A stretch of 64,000 nt of DNA from Staphylococcus simulans (GTDB lineage: Bacteria; Bacillota; Bacilli; Staphylococcales; Staphylococcaceae): positions 1 through 64,000 of the forward strand of contig NZ_PZGG01000004.1 in NCBI RefSeq assembly GCF_003043455.1, read 5' to 3'. The notes under the pieces were generated by a model. It had not been told where the DNA came from. It saw only the letters and a program-made list of their open reading frames with translations, and ran no database searches. The number at the start of each line of letters is the position of its first letter. Position 1 is the first letter of the stretch. The position numbers were made by a program, and so were the translations under genes. Below, one piece after another: positions 1 to 8,828 of the stretch.

Positions 1-66
1 CTACTGATTGCCTGCAAACAAATGAGGGGAATAGTTGTTGGTAAAATGTAGATAATTTCCTTTATG

Positions 67-105
67 AAAAGGAGATGGAAACCACTGTTATCCATCTCCT
101 TTTAT
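67..105. terminator. Bidirectional intrinsic terminator
   Basis: A 12-13 bp stem (AAAGGAGATGGA paired with TCCATCTCCTTT) with an 11-nt loop and flanking A and T runs. It lies just past the stop of the minus-strand phosphatase and can also end a plus-strand gene entering from the left edge. Nothing else is seen in bases 1-66. Confidence 0.8.
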
Positions 106-106
106 T

Positions 107-703
107 TTACATAATTTTAATTTCCGTAGGATAAATAGCTTCCACAAATGTAAAAGTTTCATCCTCATATTCAAATTTTAAAATACAACAATTAGTAATC
201 TTAATTTGTTTTACCGCTTCTATCGGTAAACAATAATGCGCAAATAAGAATAAAATATCTCCATGACTCGCTGCTACTACATTGCGATGGGTTGTCTCTT
301 TTAAAACTTGATGCAATGTTTTTACAGTACGCGTTTGAACTTCTTCCATCGTTTCTCCGCCATATGCCGCAAAGAATGAACCAAAATCAACTACGCCATT
401 TTGATGTGGCGGATTTAATAGTTCTGGCTCTCCTTCAAACAATCCATAATTCCATTCTTTAATCCCTTTCAATCTTGTATAGGGTTCATCTGGAAATAGA
501 ATTTCTATCGTATCAGACGCACGTTCTTGTGTAGAAGAAAATAATTCATAATCTGTCAGATTTAATTGATCGAAATACAACTTTGCTTGTGCTGCTTGTT
601 GTTTTCCTAATTCTGTTAACGGTGAATCGGAAGCGCCTTGAATTTGATGTTTCTTATTAAACAATGTTTGTCCGTGTCTGATTAAATACAATGTCTTTTT
701 CAT
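107..703 (-). CDS. Histidine phosphatase family protein
   Basis: Predicted 198-aa cytosolic phosphatase of the phosphoglycerate-mutase-like (histidine phosphatase) superfamily. The N-terminus LYLIRHGQT carries the RHG motif whose histidine is phosphorylated in this family, followed by the usual acid and arginine positions (SDSPLTELGKQQA, SSTQERASDT). A second conserved histidine lies in VVAASHGDIL. The ATG is preceded by a GTGAGGAG ribosome binding site. It is monocistronic, with a bidirectional terminator after its stop. The substrate cannot be told from sequence; members act on small phosphate esters, and some are called phosphoglycerate mutase without activity data. Confidence 0.85.
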   Translation of the reverse strand: MKKTLYLIRHGQTLFNKKHQIQGASDSPLTELGKQQAAQAKLYFDQLNLTDYELFSSTQERASDTIEILFPDEPYTRLKGIKEWNYGLFEGEPELLNPPHQNGVVDFGSFFAAYGGETMEEVQTRTVKTLHQVLKETTHRNVVAASHGDILFLFAHYCLPIEAVKQIKITNCCILKFEYEDETFTFVEAIYPTEIKIM

Positions 704-957
704 GCTGTCTGCTCCTCACTTTAGTTGTTTCATAATCAGTATGTCTTTGTTTGTACTAAAAATGATTGTTGTTCCCTTTCATCATAGCGAATCTATTACA
801 CCTATAGTGAGGTACTTTATTACGAATTTGATACATCTTTTAGTGGGTTTTATCTGATTATGCAGTGGTTTTGTTCATTTCGCACAAAATAGAGGTGCGA
901 GTTTAGCACTTTGTACACTTCTAATATTCTCGTTCCATGTTAAGCTTAAGATAAAGA

Positions 958-975
958 TTGTGAAAGTTTTCACAA
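958..975. promoter_or_regulatory. Rex-type operator
   Basis: TTGTGAAAGTTTTCACAA is a perfect 8-2-8 inverted repeat, essentially the TTGTGAA-N4-TTCACAA site of the redox repressor Rex in staphylococci. It lies 25-42 bases before the ATG of the hydroxyacid dehydrogenase, where a bound repressor would block transcription. Rex senses the NADH/NAD+ ratio, so the dehydrogenase-cupin pair is inferred to be induced when NADH accumulates. The rest of 704-957 shows no clear element. Confidence 0.75.
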
Positions 976-999
976 AGTAAATAAAAGGAGCGATTGAGT

Positions 1000-1956
1000 A
1001 TGACAAAAGTATTAGTAGCAGGTGCGATTCCAGAGGCGGGACTAAATCAATTAAAAGAACATTTCGAAGTAGATATGTATACTGGGGATAAATTAATCAC
1101 TGAAGATGAATTGATTGAGCGTATTAAAGATGCGGATGGCTTAATCAGTTTATTATCTACAAATGTAAGTGAAAAAGTTATTGAAGCTGCACCGAACTTA
1201 AAAATTATCGCAAACTATGGTGCGGGGTTCAACAACATTGATATTCAAGCAGCAAGAGCACGTGGTATCGATGTTACTAATACCCCGATTGCTTCAACTA
1301 ACGCGACAGCTGATCTGACAATGGGTATCTTATTAGCGGTAGCACGCCGCATCCCTGAAGGCGATCAGTTATGCCGTACAAAAGGATTCAACGGCTGGTC
1401 TCCTCTCTTCTTCCGAGGACGTGAAGTATCAGGCAAAACCATCGGTATCATCGGTCTAGGTGAAATCGGCTCAGCAGTGGCACGTCGCGCAAAAGGCTTC
1501 GATATGGATATTCTTTATTCTGGTCCATCTCGACATGAAGAGAAAGAACAAGAACTTGGCGCACGTTATGTATCACAAGATGAACTGTTGAAAGAAGCTG
1601 ACTTCGTCGCAATCAACTGTTCTTATAACGAAAACATGCGTCACATGATTGATTATAACGAAATTAAAAAAATGAAACCAACAGCGTACTTAATTAACGC
1701 ATCAAGAGGTCCAATCGTATATGAAGCTGAATTAGTTAAAGCTTTACAAGATGGTTTAATCGAAGGTGCCGCATTAGACGTCTTCGAATTCGAACCAGAA
1801 ATTACTGAAGAACTAAAATCTATGGATAACGTGGTCATTACACCACATATCGGAAACGCGACATTTGAAGCACGCGATATGATGGCTGAAATTGCCGCAG
1901 GTAACGTTGTCAAAGCGCTCACAGGTGAAACACCGGATTATATTGTAAATAAATAG
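1000..1956 (+). CDS. D-isomer specific 2-hydroxyacid dehydrogenase
   Basis: NAD(P)-dependent oxidoreductase that interconverts a 2-oxoacid and a D-2-hydroxyacid; 318 aa. The Rossmann fingerprint GIIGLGEIGSAVARR is near residues 148-162. The catalytic Arg (NASRGPIV), Glu (FEFEPE) and His (TPHIGNAT) of the family are all present. The ATG at 1000 is chosen over an upstream in-frame TTG at 994 because AAAAGGAG (983-990) is 9 nt from the ATG but only 3 nt from the TTG. A Rex-type operator directly upstream implies redox control. The cupin gene starts 12 nt after its stop, so the two are probably one operon. Glyoxylate/hydroxypyruvate reductase and D-lactate dehydrogenase are both possible. Confidence 0.88.
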   Translation: MTKVLVAGAIPEAGLNQLKEHFEVDMYTGDKLITEDELIERIKDADGLISLLSTNVSEKVIEAAPNLKIIANYGAGFNNIDIQAARARGIDVTNTPIASTNATADLTMGILLAVARRIPEGDQLCRTKGFNGWSPLFFRGREVSGKTIGIIGLGEIGSAVARRAKGFDMDILYSGPSRHEEKEQELGARYVSQDELLKEADFVAINCSYNENMRHMIDYNEIKKMKPTAYLINASRGPIVYEAELVKALQDGLIEGAALDVFEFEPEITEELKSMDNVVITPHIGNATFEARDMMAEIAAGNVVKALTGETPDYIVNK

Positions 1957-1968
1957 GAGTGATAATCA

Positions 1969-2328
1969 ATGGTCGACACACACCAACGCTTTTTTAACAT
2001 GAAAGATCTACCACGCTTCTCTGAGGAAGCAGCACAAAAGACAGTCTTTTATCAATCTGAACATTCAGCAGGTGCCGTTTGGTGCATGAAACCAGGCCAA
2101 TCTCTACAATGTCATACCCACCAAAACGCAGATGATGTATGGATTGTGACACAAGGCGAAGGCACATTTTATACAAATGGCGGTCAGGAAAGAATCATCA
2201 AAGCAGGCGACATCATTGTATCACTACCTGGCGAAGCACACGGTATGACGAATACAGGAGACGAAGACTTTATCATGCTTGGTTTCGCAACACCCATGCC
2301 ATTAGACTTTATTCCTTACGAACACTAA
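1969..2328 (+). CDS. Small cupin-domain protein
   Basis: 119-aa single-domain cupin. Cupin motif 1 is visible around residues 44-63 (CHTHQNADDVWIVTQGEG, with D where many have E), and motif 2 around 80-95 (GDIIVSLPGEAHGMTN). The histidines would bind a metal. The start is set by AGGAGTGAT eight bases upstream. It follows the hydroxyacid dehydrogenase by 12 nt and shares its Rex-type control region, and a terminator follows. The function is unknown; small cupins include isomerases, dioxygenases and sugar-binding proteins. Confidence 0.8.
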   Translation: MVDTHQRFFNMKDLPRFSEEAAQKTVFYQSEHSAGAVWCMKPGQSLQCHTHQNADDVWIVTQGEGTFYTNGGQERIIKAGDIIVSLPGEAHGMTNTGDEDFIMLGFATPMPLDFIPYEH

Positions 2329-2382
2329 GTAAACCAACCCAAACTACTATATTAAAATAAACCATAACCTAACCCATCTTGA

Positions 2383-2423
2383 GATGAATGATATTACCAC
2401 CCATAATGTCATTCATCTTTTTT
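2383..2423 (+). terminator. Intrinsic terminator of the dehydrogenase-cupin operon
   Basis: GATGAATGA and TCATTCATC form a 9-bp stem around a 17-nt loop, followed directly by six T residues. Confidence 0.75.
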
Positions 2424-2514
2424 ATGTTTTGATACTATTTGAAATTTCTCATCTCATAGAATGATAAGTCATGCTAAGATAGAGGCATTACAATTTTCAA
2501 GGGAGTGCTCGATT

Positions 2515-3138
2515 ATGGATTCACTGATCAGTTTCATTTTGATTTCATTGTTAATTATCGTTATTCCTGGCCCTGACTTCTTTATTGTGGCTACGAATAC
2601 AATGAAAGGCAGTACTAAAAATGGTGTAATGTCCGCCTTAGGTATTTCTTCTGCACATGTCGTCTACTCTGCAATCGCGGCATTCGGTTTAATCTTTATT
2701 TTAACGAGCTCTTATTATGCATTTATCACAATTAAGTTTCTTGGTGCGATTTATATTGCTTACTTAGGTTTAAAAACTATCTTAAACGCACGTAAGACAA
2801 GCCATATTACTACATCATCAACTTATCCTATCAGACACATCAGTTTGTTTAAATCGTTCAGACAAGGCTTTATGAGCACAATTTTGAACCCTAAAGCGAT
2901 TCTCTTTTACATATCCATCTTGCCGCAGTTTGTGACTAAAAGTGAAGGGTCTTTAAAAATCATTGCCCTATCGGCACTCTTTATCGCACTCGTATTCATT
3001 TGGTTTTTCATATGCAGTTTCTTATTTACGCATATCAAGAAACTCTTCAATCAACCTACTTTCAAAATGGTCTTTGACTATATCGTCGGTGTCATTTTAA
3101 TCGGATTGGCAATCAGTATATTAAAATTTGAACAATAA
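2515..3138 (+). CDS. LysE family amino-acid exporter
   Basis: 207-aa polytopic membrane protein of the LysE/RhtB family, which exports amino acids such as lysine, threonine or homoserine. The family signature near the N-terminus is clear (IPGPDFFIVATNTMKGS, with the conserved PGP), and about six hydrophobic segments follow. The ATG at 2515 is preferred over the in-frame ATG at 2461: GGGAG at 2501-2505 is well spaced, the resulting length is the usual ~205 aa, and the upstream 18 codons encode no membrane segment. It is monocistronic, with its own terminator. The substrate is unknown. Confidence 0.85.
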   Translation: MDSLISFILISLLIIVIPGPDFFIVATNTMKGSTKNGVMSALGISSAHVVYSAIAAFGLIFILTSSYYAFITIKFLGAIYIAYLGLKTILNARKTSHITTSSTYPIRHISLFKSFRQGFMSTILNPKAILFYISILPQFVTKSEGSLKIIALSALFIALVFIWFFICSFLFTHIKKLFNQPTFKMVFDYIVGVILIGLAISILKFEQ

Positions 3139-3178
3139 AAAGTACGCAGATTCATCATGTGCGAATCTGCGTACTTTT
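3138..3178. terminator. Bidirectional terminator between convergent genes
   Basis: A perfect 16-bp stem (AAAAGTACGCAGATTC / GAATCTGCGTACTTTT) with a 9-nt loop. It has terminal A and T runs on both strands and separates the lysE-like gene from the convergent glycerophosphotransferase. Confidence 0.9.
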
Positions 3179-3193
3179 ATATCTATATTATTT

Positions 3194-5497
3194 CTACAAC
3201 ACACCATCATTCACTAATTCACGAATCACACGTTGTGTATTATGATTATCATGGAAAGCATTAATGCGTCTGTAATTGTTTAAGACCTGTTGTGGTAATT
3301 GATAGTTGTTGTTGATTGCTGCGTGCACTGCTTCAATTAACTCATGTTCATTGTCCGCAACTACACCTGGTACATTGTCACGATTAGCCGGTGTCGTACC
3401 GCCATGGTTCGTAATAATAGACTCAAATTCTTTCCAGTAGAATATCGGATACGCCCCATGGTTAATCGCATCAAAAATAATTGAAGAAATATCCGTAATA
3501 AATATCACTGAATTCTTAAGCGTATCTGTCGGATCTTCAATGAATAAACGATTGTACTTTTTAAAATGATTTTTCGCATAGTGCGCGAACTTATTATGCG
3601 CCGCAATCTGCAAGCGATCTAACATGCCCGCATTTTCAAACGCCTTAATAACTTCCATAATGGATTGATAATAAGTTGTTTCTTCAATATGACCATTAAA
3701 GACAGCCGCCTCTTCCCAAGGTCTCCAAGTCGGCATATACGTAATTTTATCGGCCCCTTTGTCTAACTGTGCATTATCAAATTTCGGCAGGCCTGTCACC
3801 ATAATTTCAAAGTCATTATAATCCATCTCATTAAAAATCTTAGCTTCTAATTCTGAACTAACTACTGTTTTGACAATATTGTTGGTCATGTTTTTCTTGT
3901 GGAAACCTACTTGTTTCACATTGTCTCTCGGTTTTAAAAACGTAATCCCATGTTGTAAGAAGTATAATGGTGTCGCTTTAATCTTTTGATTCAACTTATC
4001 GTCAAATAATCGTGTATTAATCACATGATTACTTAACTCACTAGCAATAAAATAATCTGCCGCAAACACATAAAGATAATTACGGAAACTAAAGCGTTCA
4101 ACCAGCTTATCGCCCCATTGACGTTTCATCGTTTTATATTGAGGTGAAGTCTTATCTAAGATAAAGACATTTTTAGATGTGAATTGTGGATTTCCTGCCG
4201 CAGCTTCAAAGACATATTTGCCAGATTCTACTGCTTTTGAAGCTTCTTTTTCAAAGTAGACATTTAAATGCTGCTTACGATGCCACAATTTATAGAGCGG
4301 CGCAAATTGATATGCGAGGTTGATTTTGAATTTATGCCATGGTTGATAAATTTTCAAAGCTGGCAGATTGCCAAAACTTAAGTTATTCGCCGCATTACGA
4401 CGTAATATAATCGCATGACCTCTTGTGTTAAATGACAGTAAGACGTTACGTGTATCATGAAGTTTTGGACTTTGATGCAGCGCATGGAATCTACGTCCAT
4501 GAATGCCTGTAAATACTGTATTGTGGATTTCTTTTAACTGACGTAACTGTTTGATTTTAATCTTAGCTTCAAATGTATGATGACTTGTCCATTTGATTGT
4601 CGCTAAATATTCTCCTTCTTTTGTCATTAAGCTATCAGGCTGTATTTGCGCATTGTAATCAATCTTTCCGGATAAAACAATATGACGTCCTTTCTTCTTA
4701 ACATCAATCGTACTGAATTGATACAACAAGGCTTTTTCATTATCTGTTTTGATACTGAGCTTTTGATTACGATAGTTAATGATATAAAATTTATCGTCTA
4801 ACTTGAGGAAAATCGGCTGATCTACATACGGTATAAAAGCTTCATCGAGTTTAACATCTCTTAATTGATTCAAATGATTAAGTCTCACAACTTGGGTATG
4901 TGAAGCGTGTGTGATAACGAGTTCATTCGCGCTTTGAAAATCCACACCAATGTCTGACGTCGTCAACATCTTTAAATCGTGTGTCTTAAACGAAAAATCT
5001 TTCTTTGAATTTGTATACTCTAAGAAAGTAATGTAATTTTCATATTTAAACTTCATGAATATCGCAGGATCACCTTTTTGATTCACCTGTCCAATCACAA
5101 AAGGTTTACGTCCTTTTTCAAATAATGCCGGTCCGAGCTCGACTGTTTCATCCGTATTAACATCTGTCACTTGATAACTATACTGTGTTTCTTCTACATT
5201 GAATCGTCTGTGATACGTTTCAATCTGCAAGTGAAGACTCCCTTTAGTCTTGCCGTTTAAATAAGGCGTGAGATAAAGTTTTCCTTCTTTCACATGTATA
5301 TAATAAGCAGTCTCTTCTTTTTCTATTATCGCAACCAATCCATTTTTTAAGGTCGCTTTGCCTAATTCAATATCTTTGTCTGTTAATTGATGTTCACGGA
5401 TTGTTACTGTTTGTCCATTTCGAATTTCTAAGCGAATCATATCAGGTAAATTCGTTTGAACAGAACCAAAATCCACATCAAATTTACTTAATTTCAT
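3194..5497 (-). CDS. CDP-glycerol glycerophosphotransferase family protein (teichoic-acid type)
   Basis: Large 767-aa protein whose C-terminal ~400 residues look like the TagB/TagF family that transfers glycerol-phosphate or ribitol-phosphate from a CDP donor to wall teichoic acid. TYMPTWRPW and the late FITDISSIIFDAINHGAYP block are typical of the catalytic domain. The N-terminal ~350 residues are beta-rich and not assigned. No signal peptide is seen, so it should work at the inner membrane face. AAGGAG at 5511-5516 is 10 nt from a TTG at 5500 and 13 nt from the ATG at 5497; I take the ATG, but the two are nearly equal. No other teichoic-acid gene is adjacent, so the acceptor is uncertain. 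Confidence 0.8.
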   Translation of the reverse strand: MKLSKFDVDFGSVQTNLPDMIRLEIRNGQTVTIREHQLTDKDIELGKATLKNGLVAIIEKEETAYYIHVKEGKLYLTPYLNGKTKGSLHLQIETYHRRFNVEETQYSYQVTDVNTDETVELGPALFEKGRKPFVIGQVNQKGDPAIFMKFKYENYITFLEYTNSKKDFSFKTHDLKMLTTSDIGVDFQSANELVITHASHTQVVRLNHLNQLRDVKLDEAFIPYVDQPIFLKLDDKFYIINYRNQKLSIKTDNEKALLYQFSTIDVKKKGRHIVLSGKIDYNAQIQPDSLMTKEGEYLATIKWTSHHTFEAKIKIKQLRQLKEIHNTVFTGIHGRRFHALHQSPKLHDTRNVLLSFNTRGHAIILRRNAANNLSFGNLPALKIYQPWHKFKINLAYQFAPLYKLWHRKQHLNVYFEKEASKAVESGKYVFEAAAGNPQFTSKNVFILDKTSPQYKTMKRQWGDKLVERFSFRNYLYVFAADYFIASELSNHVINTRLFDDKLNQKIKATPLYFLQHGITFLKPRDNVKQVGFHKKNMTNNIVKTVVSSELEAKIFNEMDYNDFEIMVTGLPKFDNAQLDKGADKITYMPTWRPWEEAAVFNGHIEETTYYQSIMEVIKAFENAGMLDRLQIAAHNKFAHYAKNHFKKYNRLFIEDPTDTLKNSVIFITDISSIIFDAINHGAYPIFYWKEFESIITNHGGTTPANRDNVPGVVADNEHELIEAVHAAINNNYQLPQQVLNNYRRINAFHDNHNTQRVIRELVNDGVL

Positions 5498-5733
5498 CAA
5501 CTTTACTTTACTCCTTATTTCTTTAATTCTCTCAATGCTTTACGTCTAAAGTGTTTGTCGGGAATTTGTTTATGAATGATGTTATGATAGATGATAACCA
5601 TCAACTAAGAAGGTATAAGTACCTTACATCTTATTTTTTACACAAGCACCTCACACATCTTATCAGATTAAAATGGGTTTGACTAAGTTTTCGTTTGTTT
5701 TTAATAAATAGCTTTATTAAGACAATTATTGAG

Positions 5734-5761
5734 TTGAACATATACGGCTTAAGCTTAAAAT
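5734..5761 (+). promoter_or_regulatory. Sigma-A type promoter before the VOC gene
   Basis: TTGAAC (5734-5739), a 16-bp spacer and TAAAAT (5756-5761) form a reasonable sigma-A promoter about 55 nt before the VOC start. The rest of the 5498-5815 gap is AT-rich with no other supported element. Confidence 0.5.
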
Positions 5762-5815
5762 GAATGGATCAGGTAATACTACAAATAGAGAGAGATTAAG
5801 AAAGAAGTGATGATA

Positions 5816-6340
5816 ATGGCGATTACGCGAGGAATTAATCATATCGGGTTAACTGTGCCGGATATTGAAGCGGCCACACGTTTTTTCAAAGAGGCGTTAG
5901 ACGGTAAGGTGGCTTACGATAGTCAAACGGAAATGGATCAACCTCGTGGCGGTAATGATGTAGAACGTTTCTTAGATCTTGAATCAGGTGCTAAGATTAT
6001 TAAAAAGCGTATGATGGTTTTCGGTAATGGCCCGAATATCGAAATGTTTGAGTTTGTCCATGCGCATCAACAAGCTCCCGCTGCGCTTCAAGATATCGGA
6101 TTTACACATCTTTCCTTTTATGTAGACAATTTTGAAGAAGCACTCGAGCGTATGGTAGAAGCAGGTGGTGAACCCGTTTCTGAACCGCATGAAAATACAC
6201 GCTATGAAGATTCTGTCGGAAACAAAACTATCTATATCAAAGCACCTTGGGGCAGCTTAATCGAGCTTCAAACTATCCCAAATGGTTACTATTATCCAGA
6301 AGATAGTGAAGCTGAAGTTTTTATTCCTAAAGAAGACTAA
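5816..6340 (+). CDS. VOC (glyoxalase/dioxygenase) superfamily protein
   Basis: 174-aa protein of the vicinal oxygen chelate superfamily. It opens with INHIGLTVPDIEAATRFFKEAL, the usual first beta-alpha unit with a metal-ligand His, and has a second half-module around IGFTHLSFYVDNFEEALERM. The last metal-binding acidic position is plausible in SLIELQTIP. The ATG at 5816 is used; upstream in-frame GTG (5807) and ATG (5810) overlap the AAGAAGTGAT Shine-Dalgarno region. An SDR gene follows 126 nt downstream on the same strand. The reaction (glyoxalase, lactoylglutathione lyase-like, dioxygenase) cannot be told from sequence. Confidence 0.8.
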   Translation: MAITRGINHIGLTVPDIEAATRFFKEALDGKVAYDSQTEMDQPRGGNDVERFLDLESGAKIIKKRMMVFGNGPNIEMFEFVHAHQQAPAALQDIGFTHLSFYVDNFEEALERMVEAGGEPVSEPHENTRYEDSVGNKTIYIKAPWGSLIELQTIPNGYYYPEDSEAEVFIPKED

Positions 6341-6466
6341 ATCGTGTAATTAAGATATCTGAATGTAACTTATATAGTGTTGGCGGATAAGCTGTTTTGA
6401 TGATATTAAGTCTGTCATATCTTAAGGTAGATGTACTGTATATATTATAAAGAAAGGTGATTTACT

Positions 6467-7207
6467 TTGGGTAAACTAGATAATAAAGTCGCAATTATTA
6501 CTGGCGGGTCTTCAGGTCTCGGAGAAGCGGTCGCAAAACGATTCGCAGCTGAAGGCGCTAAAGTTGTGATTGTGAATCGTCATAAAGAGAAAGGCGAAAA
6601 GGTGCTCAAAGCAATTGAAGATAATGGCGGCACAGGTCTTGCGTTAGGCGTAGATGTGACGTCTAAAAATTCGGTGGAGGAAGCGGTTAAAACAATCAAA
6701 GATCAATTCGGCACAATTGATATCTTATACAATGGTGCTGGTGTTCATGATGGTTATAAAGATGCTTTAGAAACAGATGAAGACACATTTGATTTATTAA
6801 TGGGTGTAAACGTGAAAGGTGCTTACCTCTTCACACACGCTGTATTACCTACATTCTTAGACAATAATAGCGGTGTCATCATCAATGTAGGTTCACAAGG
6901 TTCATCTATGGCAGGTGTTGGCGGTAGCACGTACGTCACAACAAAACACGCAATTGCCGGCTTCACTAAACAACTTGCTTATGACTTCGGACACAAAGGT
7001 ATCCGCGCCAACCTCTTATCACCAGGATTTATCGAAACTCCTATGACAGAGGGTGTTGATGAACAACGTACGAAAGAGATTCCAGCTCAACGTGCTGGTA
7101 AACCAGAAGACCTCGCAGCAGCTGCAGTCTTCCTTGCCTCTGATGAAGCAGCTTATGTCCAAGGCGCTGAACTTAATGTAGATGGCGGTTGGACTGTAGG
7201 TAGATAA
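6467..7207 (+). CDS. Short-chain dehydrogenase/reductase
   Basis: 246-aa classical SDR. The cofactor motif TGGSSGLG is near residues 12-19, NGAG is near 90, and the catalytic Ser-Tyr-Lys set appears as GSQGS...STYVTTKHA. The C-terminus ELNVDGGWTVG is standard. The start is a TTG at 6467, supported by GAAAGGTGAT 5-7 nt upstream; there is no in-frame ATG nearby. Glucose-1-dehydrogenase or 3-oxoacyl-ACP-reductase-like annotations would be typical, but the substrate is not known. It may share transcripts with the VOC gene, although the 126-nt gap could hold its own promoter. Confidence 0.88.
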   Translation: MGKLDNKVAIITGGSSGLGEAVAKRFAAEGAKVVIVNRHKEKGEKVLKAIEDNGGTGLALGVDVTSKNSVEEAVKTIKDQFGTIDILYNGAGVHDGYKDALETDEDTFDLLMGVNVKGAYLFTHAVLPTFLDNNSGVIINVGSQGSSMAGVGGSTYVTTKHAIAGFTKQLAYDFGHKGIRANLLSPGFIETPMTEGVDEQRTKEIPAQRAGKPEDLAAAAVFLASDEAAYVQGAELNVDGGWTVGR

Positions 7208-7246
7208 GACAAGCAATACACCAATATCAACTAATCTATAATAAAT

Positions 7247-7295
7247 AAAACTCTGCAGCATCACTGACTCATTCAGTGTACTGCAGAGTTTTTTC
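7247..7295. terminator. Bidirectional terminator
   Basis: AAAACTCTGCAG pairs with CTGCAGAGTTTT, with an inner CACTGA/TCAGTG stem in the loop, giving a long cruciform-like hairpin with A and T runs on both sides. It separates the SDR gene from the minus-strand small membrane gene. Confidence 0.88.
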
Positions 7296-7305
7296 TTTCA
7301 AAATA

Positions 7306-7491
7306 TCAATACCGCAATAAATAATAAATACCAAATGCTACAAGATAAATAACTAAGAACATCACAAAGTTCAATACTATCTTTACAGGCCATGATTTTG
7401 AGCCAAAACATTGTTTAGTTATTGTAGAGCTAATGAACGTTGCGAAGAATACGGTAATACCTATGAAGATTACTAGTGACATGTCTTTCAT
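7306..7491 (-). CDS. Small two-helix membrane protein, unknown function
   Basis: 61-aa hydrophobic protein with two predicted membrane segments (about residues 4-22 and 37-59) separated by a short polar loop containing KQCFGSKSWP. AGAAAGGTGT lies about 9 nt before the ATG. I do not recognise a family. It lies at the start of the AT-rich accessory stretch, 90 nt downstream of the CPBP protease gene on the same strand, so it may be the last gene of that group. Its reality rests on the ribosome binding site and the terminator after it. Confidence 0.6.
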   Translation of the reverse strand: MKDMSLVIFIGITVFFATFISSTITKQCFGSKSWPVKIVLNFVMFLVIYLVAFGIYYLLRY

Positions 7492-7580
7492 ACACAGAGA
7501 ACACCTTTCTTAGTTCCCTTAATAATTATCCCAATTTAACTTTAACATATTATGAAATTATAATATTATCTTAAGTTTTA

Positions 7581-8411
7581 TCAATTTCCCAGACTTTTAG
7601 AAAATTTACGATACGCTATCAAGATAAAAATAATAACTGTATATCCCGCTATTGAGATAAGCGATGCATCTATACCGTATTCCCCACCTGTAATTAATGG
7701 ATTAGTAGATTTTATAATATACTGGATTACGCCATATTCAATGTTTTGATCTGTTACTGTAATTAAAGCACTTAGGTTCCAAATTATATGAATAATGATA
7801 CTAGCCCAAACTGAATTAAAGAGATATACTGCTAGACCATACATAATTCCAGCTGTTGTTATAGAAACCATGAGTAGTACTAGACTTATACCTTTTAATT
7901 GGCCATTAAACAAATGAACTATTCCAAACAAAATAGATGTTGAAAGAAGTGCTATGTAGATGTTTGTTTTAACCTCTATATATTTTAATAAGATACCTCT
8001 AAACATTATCTCTTCAACTATCGGAGCAGCAATCCCACCAATTATTACTATCTCGATAATCATAGCAATATACTCTTGATCATTTTCTAACTTTGTAAAA
8101 ATTAATTGTCCCGGTATGAACACAAGATAGGTGCCCACAACCAAAATAAATAATAATCCCCCTAATAAACTGCTTAATATATGGAATCTAAATGGTGTAA
8201 CTCTAAAGTAAGCTAGAGGCTTTTTTAATAATTTGTTAGCTATTAACTTGAACAATAACCATGCCACTATCACATAAGTTACGCCGTGAAATAAACTTTC
8301 AAAGGACCAAAGATCCAAAATATGCCATAAAATACCAACGTTTTGAGCAATTACTGATACTACAAATAACAAAATAAACACGCTTGCTATTTTCACAATG
8401 TTTTTAAACAA
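7581..8411 (-). CDS. CPBP family intramembrane glutamic endopeptidase
   Basis: 276-aa polytopic membrane protein with the three CPBP (Abi/Rce1) motifs: EEIMFRG (the EExxxR motif), FGIVHLF (FxxxH) and HIIWN (HxxxN). In this family the Glu and His residues form the active site of an intramembrane protease; staphylococcal members affect surface-protein display, and others give bacteriocin immunity. The start is TTG at 8411, because a TGA lies two codons upstream and AAGGGAA is about 9 nt before it. It follows an XRE regulator gene by 42 nt and is probably co-transcribed with it. The substrate is unknown. Confidence 0.85.
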   Translation of the reverse strand: MFKNIVKIASVFILLFVVSVIAQNVGILWHILDLWSFESLFHGVTYVIVAWLLFKLIANKLLKKPLAYFRVTPFRFHILSSLLGGLLFILVVGTYLVFIPGQLIFTKLENDQEYIAMIIEIVIIGGIAAPIVEEIMFRGILLKYIEVKTNIYIALLSTSILFGIVHLFNGQLKGISLVLLMVSITTAGIMYGLAVYLFNSVWASIIIHIIWNLSALITVTDQNIEYGVIQYIIKSTNPLITGGEYGIDASLISIAGYTVIIFILIAYRKFSKSLGN

Positions 8412-8453
8412 TTTTCAAACTTCCCTTCAGACATAATAAAGGGACTTTATACA

Positions 8454-8789
8454 TTAATTAAAAATCTGAGATAGTGTACCGCTTATGATTAATAAGATGA
8501 TGATAACTAACCACCATTTTTGCGAGATAAATTCAAAGAAATTCATAGATTTATAATGCTCATTTTCCACATTCTTGTCATTCTTCATTTCATTTTCACC
8601 TAAAACTAATTCATCCAGTGTCACACCAAAATAATCAGCTAGCCTAATCAACATTTGAATATTTGGTTCTAAGTTACCTTGTTCCCACTTCGAAACAGAT
8701 TGCCTAGTAGTATGTAACTGTTCTGCTAATTTTTCTTGAGTCAAACCTTTGCTTTTTCTCAAATTTCTAATGTTCTCAGATAATTTCAT
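8454..8789 (-). CDS. XRE-family regulator with C-terminal membrane segment
   Basis: 111-aa protein. Residues 5-60 form a Cro/C1-type helix-turn-helix (LTQEKLAEQLHTTRQSVSKWEQGN). After a charged linker it ends with one membrane segment (WWLVIIILLIISGTL), which suggests a membrane-tethered DNA-binding regulator. AGAGAGGTGAC precedes the ATG with good spacing. It is transcribed ahead of the CPBP protease gene. XRE-CPBP pairing makes control of the protease gene, or cleavage of this tethered regulator by the neighbouring intramembrane protease, testable ideas; both are inference. Confidence 0.85.
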   Translation of the reverse strand: MKLSENIRNLRKSKGLTQEKLAEQLHTTRQSVSKWEQGNLEPNIQMLIRLADYFGVTLDELVLGENEMKNDKNVENEHYKSMNFFEFISQKWWLVIIILLIISGTLSQIFN

Positions 8790-8828
8790 GTATATTAGTC
8801 ACCTCTCTCTGTTCAAAAATTATCATTG

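Noticed and set aside
5750-5780. SigB-type promoter (GCTTAA...GGTAAT) and the similar motif at 38,221-38,245
   Set aside because: Only 4 of 6 positions match in the -10, and at 38,240 the -10 would lie on top of the ribosome binding site; sigma-A promoters nearby fit better.
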